Assembly (NCBI GenBank): GCA_963746325.1
Contig: CAVVBC010000005.1
Span: forward strand, 682,001-746,000
Direction of reading: 5' to 3'
DNA length: 64,000 nucleotides
DNA from: RPQJ01 sp963746325
Lineage (GTDB): Bacteria > Pseudomonadota > Gammaproteobacteria > Steroidobacterales > Steroidobacteraceae
This document shows, one piece after another, positions 1 through 9,000 of the stretch. The notes under the pieces were generated by a model. It made no database searches, had not been told where the DNA came from, and saw only the letters and a program-made list of their open reading frames with translations. The first letter of the stretch is position 1; each line of letters opens with the position of its first letter. Position numbers and translations under genes: made by a program.

Positions 1-2
1 AG

Positions 3-1691
3 CGCGGCTGGGTCATTCGCGTGCGCGCCGACGTGCTGGCCCCCGCCGCAGCGACAGCCGTGCTCGATGCTGCACGCGCGATCGGGCCCGAACTCACGCC
101 GGAGCAAGCGGCCGCCGTCGACGCGATCGTCGGCGCGCACGGACGCTACGCGCCCTTCGTGCTGCACGGGGTCACGGGCAGTGGCAAGACCGAGGTCTAC
201 CTGCGCGCCATCGCCGAGGTCGTGGCTCGCGGCGAACAGGCGCTGGTGCTGGTGCCCGAGATCTCGTTGACGCCACAGTTGGTGGCGCGTTTCAGCGAGC
301 GTTTTCCCGGGCCACTCGCGGTGCTGCATTCCGGACTCACCGACACCGACCGGCTGCAGGCCTGGCGCGCCGCGCGCGCGGGCACGGCGCCGGTGGTCAT
401 CGGCACGCGCTCCGCCGTGTTCGCACCGCTCGCGCGTCCCGGCCTGATCGTGATCGACGAAGAGCACGACGCGTCCTACAAGCAGCAGGACGGGTTTCGT
501 TACTCGGCGCGCGACCTGGCACTGGCACGCGCACAGCGTCTCAGCGTGCCCGTGGTGCTGGGCTCGGCGACGCCCTCGCTCGAAAGTCTCGAACGCATCC
601 GCGCCGGTCGCGCGCAGCGGCTCGACCTGCCCAACCGCACCGCGGGCGCGCAGCCACCCACGCTGCACCTGATCGACCTGCGTGCACATGCCGAAACGCA
701 AGGCATGGCGACACCGACGGTGCTCGCGATGCGACGGCACCTCGACGCCGGCGGGCAGGTGCTGGTTTACCTGAACCGGCGTGGCTATGCGCCGACGCTG
801 TTCTGTCCGGGCTGCGGCTGGGTCGCGCCCTGCCCTCGCTGTGATGCGCGCCTGACGGTGCATCAGCGCGAGCGCTCGCTCGACTGCCACCATTGCGGCA
901 CGCACCGCGCGATACCGGAAATCTGCCCCGACTGCGGCGAGGCCGTGAAGCCTGTCGGCCAGGGCACCGAACGCATCGAAGAAACGCTGGCGAACCTGTT
1001 TCCGTCGTATCCGCTCGAACGCATCGATCGCGACGCGATGCGCAAGCGCGGCTCGCTCGAAGCCGCGCTCGACCGGGTACACAGCGGCGAAGTGCGCCTG
1101 CTGGTCGGCACACAGATGCTGACCAAAGGACATCACTTTCCGCTGGTGACGCTCGTCGTCGTGCTGAATGCGGACCAGGGCCTGTTCGGCACGGATTTCC
1201 GCGCGGCCGAGCGCCTCGCGCAAACGATCGTGCAGGTGGCGGGCCGGGCCGGGCGCGCGGAGAAAGCAGGCGAAGTGCTGATCCAGACGGAGTATCCGCA
1301 GCACCCGTTGCTGCAGCAGCTGGTGAGCGGTGGCTATGACGCCTTCGCCGCGGCTGCGCTGGTGGAACGGGAGCAGGCGCACTGGCCGCCGTTTGCGCGT
1401 GTCGCAGTGCTGCGCGCGGAGGCGCCTGGACGCGAGGCTCCGCTCGAGTTCCTCGAGCATGCGCGTCAGAGCGCGCTGGGTTGCGGCGTCGCGGGAGTCG
1501 AGCTGTTGGGGCCCGCGTCGGCGCCGATGGAACGGCGCGCCGGCCATTATCGTGCGCAGCTGCTGCTGCATGCGGCATCGCATTCGCCGCTGCAGCGCCT
1601 GCTGGCGCGCTGGGTGCCCCTGCTGGAAGAAGCGCCCGGCGCACGCAAGGTGCGCTGGGCACTCGATGTCGATCCGCTGGAGCTGTTCTAG
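3..1691 (+). CDS. priA: Primosomal replication protein N' (PriA helicase), 5' end cut by window
   Basis: PriA is the superfamily 2 DNA helicase that reloads the replisome at stalled forks. The frame is open from base 3, so the N-terminal DNA-binding domain lies outside the window; a GTG at 21 is only an internal codon. The visible part has a Walker A motif (GVTGSGKTEVY), a DEEH box (DEEHDASYKQQ) and the eight-cysteine zinc-binding insert (CPGCGWVAPCPRC, then DCHHCG and CPDCGE), followed by the helicase C-terminal motifs (GTQMLTKGHHFP, VAGRAGRAE). About 560 of the usual 730 residues are present. It ends 25 bases from the convergent EF-hand gene. Confidence 0.96.
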   Translation, partial: RGWVIRVRADVLAPAAATAVLDAARAIGPELTPEQAAAVDAIVGAHGRYAPFVLHGVTGSGKTEVYLRAIAEVVARGEQALVLVPEISLTPQLVARFSERFPGPLAVLHSGLTDTDRLQAWRAARAGTAPVVIGTRSAVFAPLARPGLIVIDEEHDASYKQQDGFRYSARDLALARAQRLSVPVVLGSATPSLESLERIRAGRAQRLDLPNRTAGAQPPTLHLIDLRAHAETQGMATPTVLAMRRHLDAGGQVLVYLNRRGYAPTLFCPGCGWVAPCPRCDARLTVHQRERSLDCHHCGTHRAIPEICPDCGEAVKPVGQGTERIEETLANLFPSYPLERIDRDAMRKRGSLEAALDRVHSGEVRLLVGTQMLTKGHHFPLVTLVVVLNADQGLFGTDFRAAERLAQTIVQVAGRAGRAEKAGEVLIQTEYPQHPLLQQLVSGGYDAFAAAALVEREQAHWPPFARVAVLRAEAPGREAPLEFLEHARQSALGCGVAGVELLGPASAPMERRAGHYRAQLLLHAASHSPLQRLLARWVPLLEEAPGARKVRWALDVDPLELF

Positions 1692-1716
1692 CGCCTCCAG
1701 CGGTCAACCCGCGGCC

Positions 1717-2397
1717 TTAGCGCGACGAACCCGCGTCCGGCTTGTCCTTATCGGCGGCCGTTTCGGTGGTCGTCGTCGTGGTCGAAGACCGCGTGCTCGT
1801 ATCGGCGTCCATCGACGCGTCGGAGCCGTTGCTCTTCATCGATTGCTGATGGGCAGCCATTTCCTGCTGCGTCAGCTTGCCGTCACGATTCGCGTCGACG
1901 GTGGAGAAATGCGCCGCCACGGTCGGCAAGCCGCTCTGCGCCTCGGCCAGCGTCAACGAACCATCGCGGTCCGTGTCGGCTGCCTTGAAGCCCGGGCTCC
2001 ACTCGGCCTTGCTGGTCGAGTGCTTGGCGCCATGCATCTCGTCCCGCGACAGCTGGCCATCGCCGTTGACGTCCATCTTGCTGAAATTCGCCGCGATGGT
2101 CGGCATGGAAACCTGCATCTCAGCCTTGGACAGCGTGCCATTGCGGTCGGTATCGGCCGCGCTCCAGCGCTGCTGCGCCATGGCAGCGGAGTCGCTGCTG
2201 TTCGACTGGTCGGAAGCGGACGAAGTCTGGCGGGTGGTGGTCGAGCTGGCATCCGTCCGGGACGTGGTGCCAGTCGTCTGGCTCTGCGACTGCGCCGGCG
2301 TCATCCCTGGCGAATCGGTCGGTGCGGCCGACTGAGCCTGGGCGGCCGAGGCCATCAACATTGAAGAAATGACAAGAGCTAAAGTGTTTTTGCGCAT
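1717..2397 (-). CDS. Exported four-EF-hand calcium-binding protein
   Basis: A 226-residue protein with an N-terminal signal peptide (first 21 residues, ending ASAAQA), a Ser/Thr/Gln-rich linker to about residue 75, and four EF-hand loops starting near residues 82 (DTDRNGTLSKAE), 109 (DVNGDGQLSRDE), 141 (DTDRDGSLTLAE) and 168 (DANRDGKLTQQE). All four keep the Asp/Asn ligands and the loop-12 Glu, so calcium binding is likely. The C-terminus is a Thr/Ser and Asp-rich low-complexity tail. A GGAGGG ribosome-binding site lies about 9 bases upstream of the ATG. Role unknown; a periplasmic calcium buffer or sensor is a guess. Confidence 0.85.
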   Translation of the reverse strand: MRKNTLALVISSMLMASAAQAQSAAPTDSPGMTPAQSQSQTTGTTSRTDASSTTTRQTSSASDQSNSSDSAAMAQQRWSAADTDRNGTLSKAEMQVSMPTIAANFSKMDVNGDGQLSRDEMHGAKHSTSKAEWSPGFKAADTDRDGSLTLAEAQSGLPTVAAHFSTVDANRDGKLTQQEMAAHQQSMKSNGSDASMDADTSTRSSTTTTTTETAADKDKPDAGSSR

Positions 2398-2613
2398 GAT
2401 CTATACCCTCCATGGTATGAGCTAGTTCCGACCGGGTCCGCGCGGGGGCGTTCACGACCCGACTGTCTGCCTTTGGCGACATGCGCACGACAAAGCGCGG
2501 CTGCGAGCGGAGCGCCCCGGCAGCGAACTGCGTTGCGGACAGCGCTGAACTCGCATCACGGCCGGGAATTCCCTAGACTCTCGTCCGCCTCCGCTTCGCC
2601 TGAACGTAATACC

Positions 2614-4368
2614 TTGAAATACCTGATAGAAAAGCTGGTGCGCGCTGCACTGGCCGCATTGCCGGCAGATCTGCGCCCCGCGGACACGGCCACCGGCATC
2701 GTCGTCGAGCGCACGCGCGATGCGAGTCACGGCGATTTCGCGACCAACGTCGCGCTGCAACTCGCGAAGGCGGCGAAGCGCAAGCCGCGCGACCTGGCGC
2801 AGGCGCTCGTCGCGGCGCTGCCGCCGAGCGACCTCGTGGCGCGCGTCGAGATTGCCGGGCCCGGGTTCATCAATTTCTTCCTGACCCCGGCCGCTTACCA
2901 GGCCGAACTGCTGCGCGTGATCGACCTCGGCCGCGCGTACGGCCGCTCGCAACTCGGGGGCGGCAAGAAAATCATGGTCGAGTTCGTGTCAGCGAACCCG
3001 ACCGGCCCCTTGCATGTGGGTCACGGCCGGCACGCGGCTTTCGGCGCGTCGCTCGCCAACCTGCTCGACGCGGTCGGCTACGACGTTTACCGCGAGTACT
3101 ACATCAACGACGCGGGCCGGCAGATGGAGATTCTCGCCGCGAGCGTGTGGCTGCGGTATCTCGAGAGTTTCGGCGAACAGTTTCCGTTTCCGGCCAACGG
3201 CTATCGTGGCGACTACATCCGCCCGATCGCCGACAAGCTCGTCGAACGTGCGGGGCGCTCGTTGCTGCAGCCGGCTGCGGCCGTGTTTGCGGACCTGCCG
3301 CCCGACGCGCCGGTCGGCGACAAGGACACCTACATCGACGCCGTCATCGACCGCGCGCGCGCGCTGCTGGGCGACGCCGGTTTCAGGCAGGCTTTCGACC
3401 TGGCGCTGCACGACATCCTCGGCGACATCCGCGACGACCTCGAGGAATTCGGCGTGCGGTACGACAGCTGGTTCAGCGAGCGCAGCCTCGCGGACAACGG
3501 CGCGATCGACCACGCCCTCGACCTGCTGCGCGGGAACGGCGTCGTGTACGAGAAGGACGGCGCGCAGTGGTTTCGCGCCACCGACTTCGGCGACGAGAAG
3601 GACCGCGTGGTGGTGCGTGACAACGGCATCAAGACGTACTTCGCCTCCGACATCGCCTATCACCTGAACAAGCGCGAGCGCGGGTTCGAGCAGCTCATCG
3701 ACGTGCTCGGCTCGGACCACCATGGCTACATCGCGCGCGTGCGTGCGGGACTCGTCGCGATGGGCCAGCCCGGCGACAGCCTCGACGTGCGCCTGATGCA
3801 GTTCGTCACGCTGTACCGCGGCGGCGAGAAGGTGCAGATGTCGACGCGGTCCGGCGAGTTCATCACGCTGCGCGAGTTGCGGCGCGAAGTCGGCAACGAC
3901 GCCGCGCGGTTCTTCTACGTGCTCCGCAGCAACGAACAGCACCTCGATTTCGACATGCAGCTCGCCACCTCGCGGTCGAACGAGAACCCTGTCTATTACA
4001 TCCAGTACGCGCACGCGCGCGTGTGCAGCGTGCTGCGCCAGATGCGCGAGAAGGGGTTCGAGCACGATGCGGACCGCGGCCGTGCCAGCCTGGGCACGCT
4101 TTCGGAACAGCACGAGCAGGCCTTGCTCGCCACCGTCAGCCGCTACCCGGAAGTCGTCGAGATGGCGGCGCTGCAGCGCGCGCCGCACGCGCTGGTGCAT
4201 TACCTGCGGGAACTCGCCACCGACTTCCATGCCTACTACAACGCGCACCAGTTCCTGGTCGCGGACGAATCGGTGCGCGACGCACGGCTCACGTTGATCC
4301 GCGGCGTGCGGCAGGTCGTCTGCAACGGGCTGTGCCTGCTCGGCGTGTCCGCACCGGAGGCGATGTAA
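2614..4368 (+). CDS. argS: Arginyl-tRNA synthetase
   Basis: Charges tRNA-Arg with arginine. The class I signature HVGHGRH is near residue 134 after the conserved stretch EFVSANPTGPL, and the KMSKS-equivalent region (VQMSTRSG) is near residue 409. The N-terminal Add-1 domain and the C-terminal anticodon-binding DALR domain are present. I chose the TTG at 2614 because the product then begins MKYLIEKLVRAAL, as family members do, and is 584 residues long, within the usual 550-590. The open frame extends upstream to 2473, but that part looks non-conserved. No strong ribosome-binding site is visible. The stop overlaps the next start (TAATG). Confidence 0.95.
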   Translation: MKYLIEKLVRAALAALPADLRPADTATGIVVERTRDASHGDFATNVALQLAKAAKRKPRDLAQALVAALPPSDLVARVEIAGPGFINFFLTPAAYQAELLRVIDLGRAYGRSQLGGGKKIMVEFVSANPTGPLHVGHGRHAAFGASLANLLDAVGYDVYREYYINDAGRQMEILAASVWLRYLESFGEQFPFPANGYRGDYIRPIADKLVERAGRSLLQPAAAVFADLPPDAPVGDKDTYIDAVIDRARALLGDAGFRQAFDLALHDILGDIRDDLEEFGVRYDSWFSERSLADNGAIDHALDLLRGNGVVYEKDGAQWFRATDFGDEKDRVVVRDNGIKTYFASDIAYHLNKRERGFEQLIDVLGSDHHGYIARVRAGLVAMGQPGDSLDVRLMQFVTLYRGGEKVQMSTRSGEFITLRELRREVGNDAARFFYVLRSNEQHLDFDMQLATSRSNENPVYYIQYAHARVCSVLRQMREKGFEHDADRGRASLGTLSEQHEQALLATVSRYPEVVEMAALQRAPHALVHYLRELATDFHAYYNAHQFLVADESVRDARLTLIRGVRQVVCNGLCLLGVSAPEAM

Positions 4369-4973
4369 TGTCGCAGGGTCGCGGCGCCCGCACCCTGGGG
4401 CGCGACTTCAAGGACGTGCGCCGGCATGCTCCCGCCACACCGGGCCCGGGTTTCGGCGGCTGGACGGGATTCGCCGCAGGCCTTGGCCTGGGGCTGGCCG
4501 TCGCGCTGGCCGTGCACGCGTATCACCGCAACCAGCAGGTCGTGGTCACGGGGCCCGTGCCTGAGCCGGCGCAGACGCCGGCCTCCGCGGCGGCCGCGGA
4601 CGACGGCGCGATCGTGGCTGCGGATACGACTGCGGCCCCCGAACTCGACTTCTACGACATGCTGCCGAAGCAGGAAGTGGAAGTCCCCGGCCAGGTGCAG
4701 GCGGATCCGGGCGGGGCCACCAAGGCGCCCTTGCCGACGGGCGACGTCGTGCTGCAGGCCGGGTCGTTCAAGCAAGCCACCGAAGCGGAGAAGATGCAGG
4801 CGCAGCTCGCGCTGGTCGGTATCTCGGCCAAGATCCAGCGCGCCTCGGTCGAGGACGAGACCTGGTACCGGGTGCGGATCGGCCCGATCGCGACGGTCGA
4901 GGAATTGCGCAACGTGCAGACGAAGCTGCGCGAAGCTGAGATCACTGCAGCGGCGGTTGCACCCGCAGAATGA
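4368..4973 (+). CDS. SPOR-domain membrane protein (FtsN/DedD-like)
   Basis: A 201-residue bitopic inner-membrane protein: short basic cytoplasmic N-terminus, one transmembrane helix around residues 28-46 (GFAAGLGLGLAVALAVHAY), an Ala/Pro-rich periplasmic linker, and a C-terminal SPOR domain (VVLQAGSFKQATEAEKMQAQ ... YRVRIGPI). SPOR domains bind denuded peptidoglycan glycan strands at the division septum. The ATG overlaps the argS stop by one base and has GGAGG at 4356-4360, so it is translationally coupled to argS. The argS-SPOR pair is common in gammaproteobacteria, where the gene is often called an FtsN homologue. I infer a cell-division role from that. Confidence 0.88.
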   Translation: MSQGRGARTLGRDFKDVRRHAPATPGPGFGGWTGFAAGLGLGLAVALAVHAYHRNQQVVVTGPVPEPAQTPASAAAADDGAIVAADTTAAPELDFYDMLPKQEVEVPGQVQADPGGATKAPLPTGDVVLQAGSFKQATEAEKMQAQLALVGISAKIQRASVEDETWYRVRIGPIATVEELRNVQTKLREAEITAAAVAPAE

Positions 4974-5046
4974 TCCGCCGCCCTGCGCGAACAGGGTCTT
5001 GCGCAGCGAACGAAACAGCCCTGGCCGCCGTCAACGAACCTGCCCA

Positions 5047-5084
5047 GATAAAAACGGGCCCCGACGTTGCCGTCGGAGCCCGTT
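5047..5084 (-). terminator. Rho-independent terminator of the PEP-CTERM gene
   Basis: Read on the minus strand, a stem with arms 5072-5083 and 5054-5065 (one mismatched pair) and a six-base loop is followed at once by GTTTTTAT. It lies 54 bases past the stop of the PEP-CTERM gene. There is no T-tract on the plus side, so it serves the minus-strand gene and not the SPOR gene. Confidence 0.85.
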
Positions 5085-5137
5085 GAATCGAGACCAGTTT
5101 CCCTGGTTCTTCTGGGGTTCAGTACGCTTGCCCGATG

Positions 5138-5734
5138 TCAGCGGGCGACGCGGCGACGCGCGTAACCGAGCCCGAGCAAGCCGAGGCCCAGCAGGGCCAG
5201 GCTGCCCGGCTCCGGCACCGAAGTGGGAGCCTGCGGGACCACGGCCGCGGGAATCTCGTCGCTGGTATCGACGTCCGTCTTGACGTTACCCGGTGCCTGC
5301 GGGACCACGAGCAAAGGCAGGGTCGGCAGCAGGTTGACGACGGCATTGCTGCCGCTGCCGGAGTTGCCACCGGCGTTGGTGTTGCTGGAGTTGCCGCCAG
5401 CGTTGCTGCTGGCAGGGGGTGTCGGCACGCTCGCCACTGCCGGGGCGGCGGAGGTCGGCTTGCACATGGCCGTCAGCTTGGCGCGATTCTTGGCCTTGAC
5501 CTTGCCGCTGGCGAGCTTGGCGCACTGCTTGCGCAGCTTCTGCTGCTGCTTCAGCAGCTTCTTCTGCTGCTTGAGCTGTTGACGGGTGAGCGCCGTGGAG
5601 GAAGTCGTGCCGGACGTCAGGCTGCTGGCCGTCGGCGCGCTCGACGAAACCGTGACCGCCTGTGCGACCGGCGCCGCGGCGAACGTGAGCGCCGCCAGGC
5701 AAGGCAGCAGGGCAATTTTCAGAAGTTTCTGCAT
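5138..5734 (-). CDS. PEP-CTERM sorting-domain protein
   Basis: A 198-residue secreted protein. It has a signal peptide (MQKLLKIALLPCLAALTFAA), a Lys/Gln-rich helical segment at about residues 50-75 (RQQLKQQKKLLKQQQKL), an Asn/Gly/Ser-rich linker, and a C-terminal VPEPGSL box followed by a hydrophobic helix and an Arg-rich tail, which is the PEP-CTERM signal processed by exosortase. The ATG at 5734 is preferred over the ATG at 5806 because the signal peptide starts there, an AGGA lies about 9 bases upstream, and the sigma-54 promoter at 5790-5805 sits between the two. No exosortase gene is in the window. Probable exopolysaccharide-associated surface protein. Confidence 0.9.
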   Translation of the reverse strand: MQKLLKIALLPCLAALTFAAAPVAQAVTVSSSAPTASSLTSGTTSSTALTRQQLKQQKKLLKQQQKLRKQCAKLASGKVKAKNRAKLTAMCKPTSAAPAVASVPTPPASSNAGGNSSNTNAGGNSGSGSNAVVNLLPTLPLLVVPQAPGNVKTDVDTSDEIPAAVVPQAPTSVPEPGSLALLGLGLLGLGYARRRVAR

Positions 5735-5789
5735 GTCAGCGGTTCCTGAGTCTCGAGCCAAGGAAAAGGCGTTGCGTCCGGGAATTGAA

Positions 5790-5805
5790 TGCAACCGTCG
5801 TGCCA
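5790..5805 (-). promoter_or_regulatory. Sigma-54 (-24/-12) promoter for the PEP-CTERM gene
   Basis: On the minus strand the sequence reads TGGCACGACGGTTGCA, which fits the sigma-54 consensus TGGCAC-N5-TTGC with the invariant GG and GC correctly spaced. The predicted start is near 5779, giving a leader of about 45 bases to the ATG at 5734. Sigma-54 control of PEP-CTERM genes through the PrsK/PrsR system is known in other exosortase bacteria. Confidence 0.85.
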
Positions 5806-6213
5806 AAATAAAAAGTCTATATTAATCAAATATTTATGAGATTTACATAATACACGCGACCCAAAGCTGCAAAGCGCATCGTCAGCCCGGGGTTCGCGGT
5901 GGTTTTACATAACCGAATCGCGAGTGACCGACAGGAGTGCCCAGGCGCCCTCGCTGCGGTCAATTTATCCATTCAACCCGAAAAACCGGGATGAATGTCT
6001 CGTTTGCCTGGGTGACGGTCGCGGCGGGGCGGCTGTAAGGAAAACCGACAATGGCCTGCGACCAGAACGAGAGCTGGCCGGCGCGCCGCATCCGTGCGGG
6101 CGAGTTCGTCATGGCAGCGAGGTCACTGGCCTGCCGCGGCCAGCGTCGGCGCAGCTCTCGCCTTGAATGGTCGCGTGCCAGGCGTGGCGGGTCGTCACGC
6201 ATTTCTGCTGCAC
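5806..6213. other. Gap between the sigma-54 promoter and the comM 3' end
   Basis: No convincing gene. Bases 5806-5850 are strikingly AT-rich for this genome, which fits DNA bending or activator binding upstream of the sigma-54 promoter. The original comM frame stays open to 5960 on the minus strand. Within it, a 50-codon stretch starting with ATG at 6112 reads as non-repetitive protein, but nothing supports its translation. Confidence 0.4.
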
Positions 6214-7756
6214 TCAGCCTGAAATGGGGCCGGTCGGGTCCGGCGCCTGTGCACGCCGGTCGAGTTGCCGCAGGCTGATCGCTTCGGCGACGTGTTCGCT
6301 GCGAACGCGATCGCTGGCCGCGAGATCGGCGATGGTGCGGGCGACTCGCAGGACGCGGTGATACGCGCGGGCCGACAGACCCAGCTGGCGCATTGCGCGG
6401 CCCAGCACCTCGAGCGCGGCGGGCTCGGCAGCGCACGCAAGCCGACAGGTCGGTTGCTTCCAGCCGGGCGTTCGGGCGCGATTGCCGCTGCCGTTGGCTG
6501 GCGCGGGCTGCAGCCACGCGCGCAGCCACGTTCTGCGTCGACTCGGGACGCGGACCTTCCGCAATGTCTTCCAGCGCGACGCGACCGACTTCGACGTGCA
6601 GGTCGATCCGATCGAGCAACGGCCCCGAGACACGACTGCGATACGCGTCGATGCGCTCGGGCGGACAACGGCAGCGTCCGCGCGTGTCGCCATGGTGTCC
6701 GCACGGGCAGGGATTCATCGCGGCGACGAGCTGGAAGCGCGCCGGGAACTCTGCCTGCCTCGCTGCGCGCGAAATCACGATGTGGCCGCTCTCCATCGGC
6801 TCGCGCAGCACTTCGAGCACGTTGCGATCGAACTCGGGCAACTCGTCGAGGAACAGCACGCCGTTGTGAGCGAGCGAGATCTCACCCGGCCGCGGCCGGC
6901 CCCCACCACCCACGAGTGCCACTGCCGATGCGGTGTGGTGCGGCGAGCGGAAGGGCCGCCGTCGCCAGCCATCGAGGCGAAAGCCCTGCAGCGACAGCGA
7001 ACGGACTGCCGCCGACTCGATGGCTTCATCGTCGCTCATCTCCGGCAGCAAGCCGGGCAGGCGCTGCGCCAGCATGCTCTTGCCGCTGCCCGGCGGTCCG
7101 ATCAGCAGTACGCTGTGCTCGCCGGCAGCCGCGATCTCGAGCGCGCGGCGAGCTCCCGCCTGGCCGCGCACGTCCGCGAGGTCGGGTTCGCGACGGCGCG
7201 GCTCGAGTTGCAGCGCGGCGGGCGCCGCTTCGACGGCCAGCGCCTGACGACCCGTGGCGTGCAGGCACACATCGCGCAGATGCGGCGCCACGAACACCCG
7301 GGCGCCGCGGGCCAGGGCCGCTTCGCGCCCGTTGGCGAGCGGCACGATCAAGGCGTGGCCGGCCCGGACTGCCTGCAGCGAGCTCGGCAACACCCCGCGC
7401 GTGCCGTGCAGCTCGCCGCCCAGCGAGAGCTCGCCATAGAGTTCGACGCCGGCGAACGATCCGTCAGGCAGGTGCCCGGCGGCGACCAGGATGCCCACTG
7501 CAATCGCCAGGTCGAACCGTCCGCCCTCCTTGGGGAGATCCGCGGGCGCGAGGTTGACGGTGACGCGGCCCGCCGGAAACTCGTAGCCGCAGTTGGCGAG
7601 CGCCGCGCGCACGCGGTCCTTGCTTTCCTTGACGGCGGTTTCGAGCAGGCCGACCACGGAGAATGCGGGCAGGCCCGCCCCGACATCCACCTCGACCCGC
7701 ACGAGCGGCGCCTCGAGACCCTGGGGCGTGCGACTGAGGAGCGTGGCGAGTGTCAT
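6214..7756 (-). CDS. comM: ComM / YifB family Mg-chelatase-like AAA+ helicase, frameshifted near the 3' end
   Basis: ComM is a hexameric helicase that drives branch migration of incoming DNA during natural transformation. The N-terminal Lon-like domain (FSVVGLLETAVKESKDRVRAAL), the Walker A motif (GPPGSGKSMLAQRLPGLLP) and the RSPHHTAS motif are intact. Around 6425-6445 the frame breaks by one extra base. The conserved C-terminal end (LGLSARAYHRVLRVARTIAD ... RSEHVAEAI) continues in the frame that ends at 6214, whereas the original frame runs on to 5960 as Arg-rich nonsense. Either the gene is inactive or the base is a sequencing error. With one base removed the product is about 513 residues, normal for the family. 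Confidence 0.88.
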
Positions 7757-7840
7757 GCCGGCGACCGAAGGTAACCAAGGGTGCTGTCGATATGCCGCGT
7801 GGGTCGGCCGCGCTCAAGCTGCGAAACGCATGCTTTCGCA

Positions 7841-7846
7841 TAGAAT
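7841..7846 (+). promoter_or_regulatory. -10 box immediately upstream of cysB (leaderless start)
   Basis: TAGAAT ends six bases before the cysB ATG, so transcription would start at or next to the A of the start codon. No clear -35 hexamer is visible and there is no ribosome-binding site. The same arrangement recurs elsewhere in the window. Confidence 0.45.
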
Positions 7847-7852
7847 GCCGGC

Positions 7853-8830
7853 ATGAAACTGCACCAATTGCGCTATCTCGCCGCCGTGGCCCAGACCGGA
7901 CTCAACATCACGGCGGCGGCGGAGAAGCTGCACACCTCGCAGCCCGGGGTGAGCAAGCAGATCAAGCTGCTCGAGGACGAGCTCGGCTTCCAGATTTTCG
8001 TGCGCGACGGCCGCAACCTGACGCGCGTGACGCCGGCGGGGCAGCAGGTGATCGACCGCGCCGTGAAGATCCTGCGCGAGGTGCAGAACATCAAGCGTCT
8101 CTCCGACGACCTCAAGGACGAGGAACGCGGCTCGCTCTCGATCGCGACGACGCACACGCAGGCCCGGTACGTGCTGCCCGAGGTCATCAAGAAGTTCCGC
8201 GAGCAGTACCCGGAGGTGCGCCTGCACCTGCACCAGGGCACCTCGGAGCAGATCGCGGAAATGGCGGCGCTCGATCGCATCGATTTCGCGATCGCCACGG
8301 GGTCCGAGAACCTGTTCGACGGGTATTCGCTGCTGCCGTGCTATCGCTGGCACCGGCACGTCGTGGTGCCGCGCAACCACCCGCTGGCGCGCGCGAAGAA
8401 GGGACTCACGCTGAAGCAGCTCGCGGCCTGCCCGATCGTGACTTACGTCTTCAGTTTCACCGGCCCCTCGTCACTGCACGGCATCTTTGCCAAAGAGGGC
8501 CTCGTGCCCAACGTCGTGCTGACGGCGCGCGACGCCGACGTCATCAAGACCTATGTGCGCCTGGGGCTCGGGGTGGGCATCGTCGCCAGCATGGCGGTGG
8601 AACAGAAAGACGATGAAGACCTCGTCCACATCGACGCGTCTGACTTGTTCCCGGCGCACACGACCTGGATCGGCTTCCGGCGCGGCGGATTGCTGCGCAA
8701 GTACCAGCTCGATTTCATCCAGTTGTTCGCCCCGCAGCTGACGCGCCGGCTGATCGAGCGCGCGGCCTCCGCCGCGACGCAGGCGGACGTCGAGCAGCTC
8801 ACGGCCGACCTGGAGTTGCCGCTGCGGTAG
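7853..8830 (+). CDS. cysB: LysR-type regulator CysB (sulfur assimilation)
   Basis: A 325-residue transcription factor with an N-terminal winged HTH (residues 1-60; MKLHQLRYLAAVAQTGLNIT, TSQPGVSKQIKLLEDELGF) and a periplasmic-binding-protein-like effector domain. The length and the characteristic effector segment (TTHTQARYVLPEVIKKF) match CysB/Cbl rather than generic LysR proteins. CysB activates sulfate uptake and cysteine biosynthesis genes with N-acetylserine or O-acetylserine as coinducer. It sits directly upstream of a porin and two sulfate-binding protein genes and faces the cysA operon, so it is the likely local regulator. Start by ATG 7853; see the adjoining -10 box. Confidence 0.92.
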   Translation: MKLHQLRYLAAVAQTGLNITAAAEKLHTSQPGVSKQIKLLEDELGFQIFVRDGRNLTRVTPAGQQVIDRAVKILREVQNIKRLSDDLKDEERGSLSIATTHTQARYVLPEVIKKFREQYPEVRLHLHQGTSEQIAEMAALDRIDFAIATGSENLFDGYSLLPCYRWHRHVVVPRNHPLARAKKGLTLKQLAACPIVTYVFSFTGPSSLHGIFAKEGLVPNVVLTARDADVIKTYVRLGLGVGIVASMAVEQKDDEDLVHIDASDLFPAHTTWIGFRRGGLLRKYQLDFIQLFAPQLTRRLIERAASAATQADVEQLTADLELPLR

Positions 8831-9000
8831 GCCGGCCGCGGGGACCGTAGCGCGGCCCGCGCGTCGCGCTGCCGGTGCGATTCGTGATCAGGGTATTGCT
8901 CGCCGTTCTGTCCTGTCACCGTTTCCTAACCCGTCCGCGACTGACCGCGTAACCGCCACACCCGCAACATCCCGCTCGTCCGATCCAAGGAGAGCGAGTG

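Noticed and set aside
541..1707. A 388-codon open frame on the minus strand opposite priA
   Set aside because: Composition is Arg/Ala/Pro-rich shadow translation; the plus-strand frame carries all PriA motifs.
2989..4248. A 419-codon minus-strand frame opposite argS
   Set aside because: Low-complexity Val/Ala/Arg shadow with no signal, domain or start site; argS motifs are on the plus strand.
5960..6112. Possible 50-codon gene on the minus strand after comM
   Set aside because: It is only the tail of the shifted comM frame. No ribosome-binding site or recognisable content supports translation.
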